Positions 1-10,539 of a DNA stretch of 64,000 nucleotides are shown here, piece by piece. A program made the translations under genes and the position numbers. Position 1 is the first letter of the stretch. Every line of letters starts with the position of its first letter. The DNA comes from Neofusicoccum parvum (Eukaryota > Ascomycota > Dothideomycetes > Botryosphaeriales > Botryosphaeriaceae), in the NCBI GenBank assembly GCA_020912385.1, contig CP087210.1, positions 124,001-188,000 on the forward strand, given 5' to 3'. Under the pieces are notes generated by a model. The model was not told the DNA's origin, did no database searches, and was given only the letters and a program-made list of their open reading frames with translations.

Positions 1-11
1 TTCTCACACAG

Positions 12-862
12 ATATCTTGGGAATCCCTGACGAGGACGCCTGGGACTACGGCTCTGCAATCCGATCCCTCGCGGCCAAACGAGGTTACTCTTGTATCAAG
101 TTCATGCGCATCATGAATTTACTCGGCCTCTACACAGATTCCGAGATTTCCAAGCACGACTACCTGAATCTCTGCAGTAGCGCACGTAAACAGCTTGCAT
201 TGCGCTACGGAGATCCAAGCTTCGATGCGGACATATTCCTGAAGACAGATGAGGACTACATGCGGACTTATCTGGGCTACTCCAAGTTCCTCACAAAAGA
301 TCTGGCCTACAGCTCCGTGATGGCCTCGCTACCCAGCCGAAAGATGTATAAGGCAAAGGTCAAAGCCATTGGGAAGGAAATGATTGCAGGAGGCGTGGTA
401 AGCCCACAAGTTCTCCGCTTCCTTGAATGTACTGACGATACGTTGCAGGCATACGCGAAGCTCATCCGCGAAGTCTATCCAGAGCATGTTCGGCTCTCAA
501 TACATCCTTCCTCAGGCGCAACCAAGCTATCCATTCCGCTCATCCCACAGCCAAGCGGGTTCTCCATGTCTCCCTGGAACTGCGCCATAGCCGTCTCTAC
601 AAAAGGAACGTTCAGGACCTCGCACGTTTCAGACTTGAGAGACTCGCATGATCTTGTCCGGAAGGATGGGCGGGATTACTGCTTCCGAGAGAAATCTCCA
701 CTCTACAGATGGGATGCAGCGGTAGAAATGGAGCACTACTACGGTGGAGTATTAGTGATCAGAGACAAATACGACGGGAAGGTAGAGCTTGATCAGGCGG
801 ATCGCAAGCGCTTAGTTGCACTGGCAATACTGCAAGGGAGGGTGGAGTTGCAAGGTTTTTGA
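12..862 (+). CDS. Isocyanide synthase (DIT1/PvcA family), 5'-truncated by window edge
   Basis: C-terminal part of a DIT1/PvcA enzyme, the family that turns the amino group of an amino acid (Tyr or Trp in PvcA/IsnA, Tyr in the yeast Dit1 pathway) into an isonitrile. Bases 1-11 look like the end of an intron (pyrimidine-rich, CACAG). Coding exons are 12-397 and 449-862. The family signatures GIPDED near the exon start and VRLSIHPSSG about 40 residues after the second intron are clear, and the same layout is found in the next gene. The 398-448 segment is a 51-bp intron (GTAAGC donor, TACTGAC branch, GCAG acceptor) that is in frame and stop-free, so an ORF finder reads through it. The N-terminal half, with the LPAFPxK-type motif, lies upstream of the window. 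Substrate cannot be told. Family certain, function inferred. Confidence 0.8.
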
Positions 863-1045
863 ATCAGCATCGCTTGTGTACTCCAGTATAGTCATAGTCA
901 TGATTGGCAAGTGTGGGATAGCAATCACGTCATTGCCTCAGCCGCCCTTGGCAGGAACATAGAAGCGTAGACAATTATGCTTATCTCTACATGCTGCAAC
1001 TATCCTGTAGGGTCCAGTGCATTATACCGTCAAATACTGCCCACC

Positions 1046-2306
1046 ATGCAGTATGAAGAGCCGTCTCGCGATATTCCCACTGAGGTCGTTTCAATCCTCA
1101 AGCGCTTCTCTCAGCATGCGAATATCCTTCCTTCACAAGAGCCAGAGGCCTTTGGCCTTGCCACGAGGGAGAAAATCAATTCTTCCACTGCCAAACAAGA
1201 ACCAATCTCACTAGTCCTTCCAGCATTCCCTTGGAAGAACAGAAACCTCGACAAGGTCATTGGACGTCATCCGGATCTTGGCGAAGAGCTCGGCCTGGCC
1301 AGGCTGAATCATATCTGCGAAGAAATACATAAAGTCTACATGCACGGTGCCCGGCTGCACCTCATATCAGACGGCCCTGTATACAACGGTAAGCATATGA
1401 CAACCCAATCGTGAAAAATCCATGTTAACGTGCGGGCTACTCAGACCTCGTCGGGATTCCCGATGATGAATACTACGAGTATGGCCTAGAACTCCGTGCT
1501 CTTGCTGCCCGCAAAGGCTTTCGACACATCAAATTCCTCCGTCTACCAGAACTCCTGCAAGATTTCAGCAGCGAGTTTTCTAAAGAGGCGTACTTGGCTT
1601 CTGTCCCAATGCTGCGGGCGAAGCTGGAAGAGTTCTCGGACCAAGATTTCGACGTGGACGAAGAGATTCGCAGTAATAAAGACACGAACCTCACGTACGC
1701 AGGCTACATCAAACTGGCCAAAGAAGACCTCCCGTGGGGCACCTTTCCCGACAGAGCTTCGCCTCCGAATGCGGACGCTGTAGCCAAAGGGATGATCAGG
1801 CGGCTGGTTGTAAGTTACGACGTTCCGTGCATCGTGCGTCCCTCCCACTGAACGCCACGCACCAGGCCTACGAGAACTTGATCAGCAGCAAATTCAGCTC
1901 GTCAATCCGCCTCTCCATCCACCCTTCTTCGGGGAAAACGAAGATCTCCGTCCCTCTGCTTCCGCAGGGCGGAGATGAGTCCAGAGGCACACCGTGGCAT
2001 TCCAGCGTGGTCGTGCTGGCCAACGGTGAGGTGAGGACGGGCCTCTCAAGAGATTTTCGGCAGCGGTATGAGCTCTTCGAGAGAGGTGGGAGGCCTTGGT
2101 TCTTCAGGGAGAAGAGTGACTTGTTCTGCTGGGAGGCTGATGTCGATATTGAGTATGAGTACAAGGGGCTTGTGGTGAAGAGCCGGTCTCCAGAGCCAAC
2201 ACAATTAAGCGAAAGCGATCAGGCTAAATTGGCCGATCTGATCCTCGCGTTCAAGAAAGCAAGAGTGGAAGGATTCACAGTCTCGGAGGAGATTGCGGCA
2301 CCTTGA
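1046..2306 (+). CDS. Isocyanide synthase (DIT1/PvcA family), second tandem copy
   Basis: Full-length paralogue of the preceding gene, about 180 bp downstream on the same strand. Exons 1046-1388, 1445-1809 and 1866-2306 give 382 aa, close to bacterial PvcA plus a short extension. In order it shows VLPAFPWK (residues ~65-75), the CEEIHKVY and HLISDGPVYN segments, GIPDDEYYEYG after intron 1, and RLSIHPSSGKTK in exon 3, all hallmarks of the family. I chose the ATG at 1046 (CCCACCATG context); an in-frame ATG at 977 would add 23 residues that do not look like family sequence. Intron 2 (1810-1865) is phase 0 at the same place as the intron of the first copy, which supports a tandem duplication. The product would be an isonitrile intermediate of a small secondary metabolite. 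No partner oxygenase is visible in the window. Confidence 0.82.
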
Positions 2307-2570
2307 GGCAAGGTTGTGCTGGCGGCAAGCTAATGTGCATGAGAATTGAAAGTTGGCAATTTATGAACAGCCTCATTTTAATTTTGAAAGCTCTGGAGGT
2401 AAATGCAAAGGGTAGACATCATTACGGAGAAGATGGTAAGAGATTCAGTCAGCGCTTTTACTCTTATGGAGAGCGCAAAATGAAGTCGAAGCTTCTCTTG
2501 GATGCTGACGAGGTCCAAAGCAGAATACAAGCTGCATTCCCTAACATCTGTACGTTCTTGAATCTCCTAC

Positions 2571-4506
2571 TCAATACAAAGACTCACATGTCCAGCTGTC
2601 CGCACTGTCCACATCTCCCGACCCATCATACTTAGCCTGCTTCGGATACACACACAGCGGCCGCTGCCTCAAGACTGTATCATGAACCGTGTCATTTTCA
2701 AATTTCGTCCCGATGATCTGCGTCGGCGCGGTGCCGTTCTCAACCCACGCCATCATTGCCAGCAGGACATCATGCTCCGGATCCGAGAAACCCGGAACGC
2801 TGTGGACATCGCTGCCCAAGACGCTGGCCTGGTTGGGGCCTGCGAAATACCAAGGAGCGTTCATATTGTCCGGCGTTCCCGAGCAGTGCCTGCGCGATTG
2901 TCAGCCCATCGCTTTCACGATCCACAGAACCAGGTGCTTGGGGAGGACTCACTGCATGCCGGGCACGAGGAAAAACCGGTAGAACTCATCGACGTCCACG
3001 CCCCTCGGCCTCAGCGTCTGCGTCACCTGGTTGTACAGGTACACGCTGCTACCCGTCGCGATCGAGCCGTCCGCGTACCCGTGGTAGTGCAGCAGCTTCC
3101 CGCCGCGCGCGTGGAACGGGCCCAGGTCGTAGTTGTCCGCCGTCGCGTTGCCGGGGTTGATCGCGTCCGACAGCGCGACGATGGCCTCGTCGTCCCAGTC
3201 GGTGCGCCAGTCCCAGTCCGGGCCCAGCTGGAGCATGTACTGCACGTAGTCGGTCATGAGGGTGCTGGGCGCGTCGCCGAGGACGAGCAGGTCCCACTGC
3301 GCCTCGCTGCCGAGCTGGAAGTGCGGGAAGACGAAGGACTGGTTGCCGATTACCCAGTCGTTGTACAGCTGGTAGGCGGTCTGGATCTGGGCGGCGTTGA
3401 GGCAGGTGGACGTGTTAGTAGCGTTAGAGGTGCAGAGGAGCGTCTCAGGGACGAAGCGGCAGCGCGTCGGATCTTGGATGATGGAGTCGGTGACGCCGTC
3501 TTGGGGGTCGCATTGCTTGAGGACCTCGGCAGCGAGGGCGGAGACGTGAGAAGAGTTGAGTCGGTAAGGCGCGTCGACGGGGAGGTTGTAGAGGCCCACT
3601 TTGCCGTTCCAGAGCTGGCGTTGGGTCAGTCAATGTTCAGAAGCAAGAAGTAGGAGAGAAACTCACCTGCAGGTGGCTGGTCCACCAAGCTGGCGCGCCA
3701 GCAACTACGCCGTCAAAGTCCTAGAGCAGTCAGCGGGTATCTTTAGCTGCCACGGTAACTCAGTTCGACATACATCTGGGAACTCCTCGACCTCCTTAAA
3801 GCCCTGCTTTCCTCCAGCAGAGCAACCAGTGTAGTAGTTGAACGCAGGCGCTTCCCCATAGAAGCTCTCAACTATCTGTTTGCCCAAAACAACCGAGCCG
3901 TGGAGGGCACGGTAGCCCCAATTCTCTAGCTCCTCCAGCTCATTGTACGCCCATTTCGCGTCCAAGGCAGTGCTGTTGTGACCAGTGTCTGTAGAGACAA
4001 CCGCAAAACCGTAGCCCACTCCTGCGCCCTGGATGAAGGCCAGTATTCAGTATCCTCGTTCCCAATAAATAAAGCTCCAAAATATTTGAAGCAAGATCTC
4101 TTACCATATCCTCCCAATTGATTCCACCTGCAAAGCCCCCGTTTCCAACCGCCCTACAGGAACACGTCTCAGCACCTACAAACACGCAATTTCTTCCTCG
4201 AAGAACTTACAGGAATCGTCCATTCCACTCATCCGGCAAGAACAGCCCAAACTCATACGTCGTGTTTCCCGGGGCCGGCACCTTGATCTGCACGGCACAC
4301 AGCGCCCGCAGGCCAGTCGGCGAAGTCGGGTACGCGATGTCGCTGGCCGGCACCTCGAACGTGCCGTTCTGAGCGACGTCCTGGACGAGAGAGACGCTGG
4401 TGTTGGACGGGATGACGGCCTCGAAGGCGGATTGCGTGCATTCGAAGGCGCTGACGGTCGTGGTGATGGCGCCCGCCAGCATGGTGGTCGCGTGGCCGGA
4501 CTTCAT
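2571..4506 (-). CDS. Secreted tannase / feruloyl esterase family protein
   Basis: Tannase/feruloyl esterase family (PF07519), which hydrolyses gallate or hydroxycinnamate esters of plant polyphenols and wall sugars outside the cell. Six exons (4506-4211, 4153-4105, 4028-3774, 3720-3667, 3614-2953, 2889-2571) give 544 aa with an N-terminal signal peptide of roughly 20 residues. The WNGRFLAVGNGGFAGGI stretch spans intron 1. The catalytic CS-D-HC arrangement known from fungal FaeB is present: Ser185 in GCSAGG with Cys184 before it, Asp400 in GYADGS, and His440 followed by Cys441. Many N-x-S/T sites fit a glycoprotein. It is convergent with the isocyanide synthase (264 bp between stops). Tannase and type B feruloyl esterase cannot be separated by eye. 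Confidence 0.9.
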
Positions 4507-7500
4507 CGTGTGCGAGGTAGGAGGGGGGTGCGAGCGGACACAACAGCGGGGGAGGTCTGGGGAATTTATTGTGCTGCGGCAACAGGCTAATGCCGGGACG
4601 TCTGGAACTTCCCAGGCAAAGCTCTCTTCCCTGGATGTATAACGCGCGTGGATGTGGCTTGATTCAACGTCCGGTGATCGGTGCCTGGAAGCTACAGGAG
4701 CCAGTCTGCGGTCCGATGCGCGTCATTGCCGGGGTTGTTCTGAGCAAACAGGCAAAGCGACAGCGAGGCGACGGAGTGCCTGACCGCTTGCTGCGGTATG
4801 AGCAGCCGGCAGAGAGCCTGCACTTCGGGAGTTCCGTAGATCCCTACCACATATAGTGTGCAGGGTCCGAGTATTTCCTGTTTGGGTTGGTGCCGGCAGT
4901 TGTGCTTAATCGCACTTTGTGATCCCCGCACCGTGCTTGATCTTTAACTCCGCGACCCCAGAGCACTTCTCCGCAATTTGGAGACAACCGAGCCCTCGGA
5001 GCAACTTGGAGTATGGCTACCTAAAGTACCCGCATGTCGACAGAACAAAATACCCATTGGGTGGTTTCAAGATCCAGACTATGCCGCCTCTCACCTCTTC
5101 CCAGCACCTCCGGCCAAGAGCACGATAAAGAACGCCAAGGGAAGCACAGGGTAGCCTAACGGTTCATTCCGGAATATTAATCACCGGAACCATCATTCTG
5201 GTCCGTGTCCATCCAAGAAGTGACGAGATGTCACCTCTCCGCTGCTCCGGAGAGCCGATACCGGGGTACGTGTCACGGCAGTGTGGTTCGAAAGAGGGCT
5301 TGCGGAGAGCGCGGGGAAGACAGAGCTTTACGGGTTGAGTCTGAAGAGAGCTGTTAAAGTCCGAGTGAGAGCGCTGTGGAAGTAGAATTTGATGATCGGA
5401 CTTAAAGCTGCCGAGAGCTCGAGGGCCGAGATATTCAATGTTAAGCCCGAGCCATGCCAACGTCAACATCAAATCCTAGACGTAGGCAGCCGTTCGGAAA
5501 CTGGCTGGAACTTTGGACTCAGGGCCATCCAGAGCCCATCCGGAAAATGTGTCACCCGCTCTACGCTGTTCACTGTCTGCGGGTGGCAGCAGCAAGTGAT
5601 GAGAAGATGGCTTTTCTCTTGGCGAAATGGACGTATAAAACCACCATGTTCGGCTAAATTTACTAAATGTAAATGCTTTTGACTTATGATTTTGGAGAAG
5701 GAGCTCAAGTGTTTTTTCTTCAGGGAGTCTTCCGATCCTTACACGCGTGATTGGCTCTGGAGCTGTTGGCGCGTAAAACCTGCAGGCTGTAGTATGTCCT
5801 CGGGTCATTACATTTGATGGCATGGCTAGCAATACTATGAGATGGAATGAATGGAGTAAGAAGTCTATCTCAGCTTCTCATCTTTGCGTGGCTGAAATTC
5901 TTTAACCCCTGGAGGTGGGGGCCGCGCTGAGTGGCTTCAACAAAAACAATCGTTAAACAGAGCAGATTGGTTGATTCTAATTTGAAGGCGTTATGACACG
6001 AAATTGGATTACAATTCTCACGGTCGCATATTATCTGCGCGCTTACAACGTGATGAGGCTTGCTGTCAGGATTTCCAAGTGCTTTTTTCTGTGGCTGGGC
6101 TGAGACACCCCAATCGAAGAATGATCTGGACACATGGCTGCACTTCGTTGCCCTTCTTCTCTGGGACTTTCATATGCTAATCTCAGCCTCTCTGACATTG
6201 GCAAAGAGGGCAGTCTGAAGAACCGAGACATACAGTGATGTCTCGGTTCCGGACGGGGACATCTCCGGAGTCAGCAGGACTTCGACACATAACTCATTCA
6301 ACCAGACATAACCGTTTCGTTCTTCGTGGCGCTTGCCATCGCCAAGGCTCGCTGCAGGCAGCCACTTTCACTTCCCAGCAGCGCGAAACCGATTACTTGA
6401 AAAATAAGACAGAAGTCGCCTCATCCCTTCGCACGTCCGGTATGCACGTGCGTGTGGATTGTTCAGGCAGCATTTCCGAACAAGCATTCGCCCCCGTCGG
6501 TGCGACAGGACCGTTTTGAGGAGAGCTGCTACCGTAGCAGTTGGAAAGCATTCATGAGCTTGGTCGGGCCTGCCTCCGTGGATGGCAACAAACGTGATCG
6601 GATCTATTTTAGGAACAGCTGGTCTGACAGCTGTCGACCATGACGTCATGCGGAAGGTCGCGCGGACGGAAAGTGCTCCGGCGGAAGACAACCGATCGTT
6701 GAAATGTCAGCAGACATCTACCTGCATCTCGCAGCGCCGGAAGAGCCGCACCCTACTATTATTGTCGCGCCGCAGCCGGCGGTGGGCTGTGTGACGAGGC
6801 GGAGCTGGCCGCTTACTCTGGGACCCAGTGTATTGCCCGTTTCGGCAGTCCCGCAATCCTCTAGGTCGGCCCCCAGCCAACTGGCATCTTGGCATCCGCG
6901 CTGGCCAGCTAATCAACGTCGATTCCGAGAGAAGTCCCGTGCGGTGCATCCATCGTCTGGGGGCTAGGAATTCTTTAATGTCAATCTTTTACAATGGATT
7001 ACCCGATGAAGACTTTGACGGTAGACACTTTACTGCCGGGTCTCTGTCACGTCATGGGCGGCTGCAAAGATCTTGGCCAGTGCTGATCGCTCTGCGGACT
7101 AACGATGCCCCGCGTTTCCAGATGAGGCTTTGGAGGTGCTGGATGCATACATTGCTTGCCGCATGGAGGTCTCCCGGAGGACGGGTTGGAGAATGAGAGG
7201 GCACAGGCACCGTGCGCCACCACGCGGCTCCACACTCGATCCTTCGCTATGCTTGTCATGTTCAATGCTTGGGAAAACCAACACGGCGAGTTTCGGTGTG
7301 ACGTACTGTCCGCGGTCTCGACAGGTATGCTCAAATCCACATAGCTGTATCAACACTGGGATGGATTCTGTCAGCAACCAAAGTTCATTGCTTTACACAT
7401 GCGAAATATGCTACCAATCTGCTTATACATAGCAGAGCCATGGAATCTTGAGAGCGCCTCAGACGAGCTTATGCAGTAATTTACCAGCAGCAAGATGTTA

Positions 7501-7769
7501 TTCAAGCCTTCGGGCTTTAGATTGGCTCTCGCTTTCCCCGGAATTCCCAAAAGAGGGGTGCTTACGGTGGTGGCTGCGAATGAAAGCTGTTGTTTGGCTG
7601 CATGCTTGCTGCGGCTAACCCATCAGCCCCCAAGACGCATGCTAAGCTCACCGCAGCGCGTGGGCCCACTAACCTCTGGTAGCTGATCGTTGCTCTGATT
7701 GGAAAGACAACTTGATCAACAGGCACAAGCATTCCCGGCACTCGGGTCTAAGTTCCAACATGCATGCCA
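4507..7769. other. Gene-free stretch, 3.3 kb
   Basis: No ORF here has a recognisable domain, a signal peptide or splice-linked exons. The sequence is of mixed composition with no clear tandem repeat or transposon end. It presumably holds the 5' region of the esterase gene at its left end and that of the S41 protease at its right end. Short ORFs of 60-120 codons on both strands look random. Confidence 0.5.
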
Positions 7770-7775
7770 TATAAG
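7770..7775 (+). promoter_or_regulatory. Candidate TATA box of the S41 protease gene
   Basis: TATAAG within CATGCCATATAAGATTCC, about 110 bp before the ATG at 7882 and followed by a C/T-rich leader. Position fits a fungal core promoter, but this is a short motif and the call is tentative. Confidence 0.35.
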
Positions 7776-7881
7776 ATTCCAGTATGCGCCTTCATGGCTG
7801 TTGTACCTCGCCTCAACCCATCAAAGATCTACCTTTCCTTGTCTGTACCTCGTGAGAGCAAGACTTGTCCATCATTTCAAA

Positions 7882-10229
7882 ATGCTTTCTCAAGCTGCTC
7901 TCGCAGTAGCGGTTTTGTCCGCTGCCGCGTCCGCCATGCCGGCAAACAACACAACCAATGCCACACCTACAACAAGTGGAGGTGATGGCTGCGCAACGAT
8001 CAGTCAGATCCTCCAGGAGAGCCCGCAAGTCAGCATTTTCCCTGCGTCCATTGGCTACAACTGCTTGCAAGATGTTCCAGTCGATGTCGAGGGTGACGGT
8101 CAGCAACTGCAAGAGATCTCTAGCATTTTGCAATGGCAGTCGACACTAGCGTATCTGAAGAACCCACCGGAGGGTTATCCAAATCCTCCAGTGGATCTTC
8201 TCGCAGGCCTCGATGATATTGCGGACAGGCTGTCAGAGGGCGGTTTCACAAGCGAATATGACGTTCAGAACGCCATCACGAACTTGCTCAAGAAGGCTTG
8301 TATGAGCACCTGTGGACGATGACGGACTGGAGGAAAGCAGACAACTAATTATCATCGCAGATGACGGGCATACGTATTACAACTCCGACATTTCCCAGGT
8401 TTTCGGGTTCGCAAAGGTGGACGATTCCATCAAGTTTGCAGACCTTGTCTCCCTATCATCAGATGGAAAGGCGCTTCCCAAAGTCTACTTCTACAGTGAG
8501 TATCAATTTTGGTAGATTGATCATTTCCATGCTGACTCAATTCCCAGGTGACATCGTCAAGGCACATAGGGCGTCGAACTTCACTCCCTCTGCAGTCACG
8601 ATGATCAACAATCAGTCCACCAATGACTATCTCACCTGGCTCGCGGACCAGAGCTACAACGGCCACGACCCTGACACAAGATATAACTCGTTGTTCTTCA
8701 ACCAGGCTGGCCTTTCGTACTCCGGCGCAGGGACTGGCTACTTCGCCGGCTCGGGAATCTACGAAGGTGACAAGACAACGATTGTGCACGAAAATGGAAC
8801 CAAGACAATCATCCACAATATTGCTGGTCTCAACGCGAACTTCACCGGCGTGGACAGCGGTGAAACCTTCTTTGAGAAGTTCTGCACCGGACCGACTCCA
8901 ACACCTGATACTCCGGCGTCATCGAGCTCTTCCTCAGTGCCCAAGCCCACTGCATATGGATACCCCTATCCTGTCTACAAGGCGTCTGACAACGCCGTCT
9001 CCGGCTACTTCCTCAACGACACCGGGTACCAAGATGTTGCAGTCATCAGCGCACCCACCTTCCAGCCCAAGAACGACACCGAGTTCCAAGACGTAGTCAG
9101 CCGCTTCCTCGCCGACGCAGTCTCGGCACAGAAGAAGTACCTCGTCGTGGACCTCCGCAACAACGGCGGCGGCAGCATACAGCTCGGCTTCGACCTCTTC
9201 AAGCAGCTCTTCCCGTCGCAAGACCCGTACGGGGCCAGCCGCGTGCGGGGCTCCGACACCTACAACGCGATGGGCGAGGTGGTCAGCGCCTGGGCCGACG
9301 ACCTCGACCTGAAGAACAACCAGACCGCCCTGGCCCTCGCCACCGCCAACATCACCTCCCCCGACTTCGCCGACTTCTGGTACGACACGGCCGGGCTCGA
9401 GGCCAACGGGACGCGCTTCCCCTCGTGGCCCGCCCGCTTCGGCCCCACGCCGCTGCACGGCGACAACTTCACCACGCTGGCCCGCTTCGACCTCAACGAC
9501 ACCCGCGTGTGGCAGGGCTTCAGCGTCACCGGCTACCAAAACCGCAGCGCGCTCGCCGCGGCCGCGGCGCAGCCCTTCGCCGCCGCCAACATCGTGCTCC
9601 TCCAGGACGGCACCTGCGCGTCCACGTGCGCCATCTTCGCCGAGCTGATGAAGACGCAGGGCGGCGTGCGGCAGCTGGCGGTCGGCGGGCGGCCCGCGAC
9701 CGGGCCCATGGTGGCGGTCGGCGGGACGAAGGGCGCGCAGGTGCTGTCGTGGGACCGCGTCGTCAACGCCGCCGCCGCGGTGCTCTCGATCGCGCCGACC
9801 GACGCAGCCACCACCTCGCTGCTCGCGGACGCGGGCGTGACGGCGCTGGCGGATGTCGAGCTGGCGCTGAACCGCACGGCGGCGGGCGAGGACGGCGTGG
9901 CCGGCAGCATCAACTACCGCAACGCGCTGCGGCGGGGCGATGGGTCGCAGACGCCGCTGCAGTTTGTGGCTGACTACGCCGACTGCCGCGTCTGGTACAC
10001 CGCGGCCATGCTGCTCGACCCCGTGGCCGTCTGGGGCGTCGCCGTCGACGCCGCGTGGCGGAATGGGTCCTGCGTGGCGGGCTCGACCGGGCATGCTGCC
10101 GACAATGGCACCAAGGCGGCGAGTGGTGGTGGCCCGGCGGAGGCGACTGGGGCGGCGGCGGCGGGCTTTGTGGCGCGGGCCGGGGTTGCGGTGGTGGTGG
10201 GGTTGGCGACGGTGATGGCGGTGTTGTAG
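7882..10229 (+). CDS. Secreted, probably GPI-anchored S41 family peptidase
   Basis: Fungal tail-specific-protease-like protein (peptidase S41, ClpP/crotonase-like fold). Exons 7882-8299, 8361-8495 and 8548-10229 give 744 aa. It opens with a signal peptide (MLSQAALAVAVLSAAASA), then a Cys-containing N-terminal domain, the YDGHTYYNSD segment across intron 1, a Ser-rich linker near residue 310, and the S41 core with DLRNNGGG (Asp386) and CASTC, whose Ser543 is the likely nucleophile. The C-terminus is Gly/Ala-rich and ends in a hydrophobic tail without charged residues, as in GPI-anchored wall proteins. Numerous N-x-S/T sites. Members of this family include UstP of the ustiloxin RiPP cluster, but no repetitive RiPP precursor is seen nearby. 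The second half (from ~9,170) is markedly more GC-rich than the first. Substrate unknown. Confidence 0.83.
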
Positions 10230-10401
10230 ACGGGGTGACGGGGTGACGGGGTGGAGGGAGTGTGTTGTATGATGAATCTTCACTTTTCATGACTGAGACG
10301 GAAGAGAGAAAATCTTGATGTAGCATTTTTGTTTTCCTTGCTGTACAGTTAGATACCTCCAATCCAACGTGACTGTCTTTTCCGATGCTGTTCTGGAGAG
10401 A

Positions 10402-10539
10402 GCCATTGATACTGTGCATGTGATGGTGCTCACAATGCTATTGAGACTGCATGTGATGGTGCTCACAGTGCCATTGAGACTGTGCGTATGACGGAGCTCA
10501 CAGTGCCATTGAGACGGGCCATGCGATGGGGCTCAGAGT
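10402..10539. repeat. Four-copy imperfect tandem repeat, unit about 35 bp
   Basis: Units begin at about 10402, 10437, 10470 and 10505. Each contains a GCCATTGAGAC-like half and a GTGATGGTGCTCACAGT-like half; the second unit is 2 bp shorter. Copies differ at several positions, so this is an old array. It lies about 170 bp after the stop codon of the S41 gene and has no long open frame. Confidence 0.85.

Noticed and set aside
2682..3653. 323-codon plus-strand frame opposite the esterase gene
   Set aside because: Shadow of exon 5 and neighbours of the esterase; crosses its introns without splice logic and has no family features.
8934..10283. 449-codon minus-strand frame opposite the S41 gene
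   Set aside because: His/Arg/Val-rich product of GC-rich antisense DNA, no domain; the plus strand carries the intact protease.
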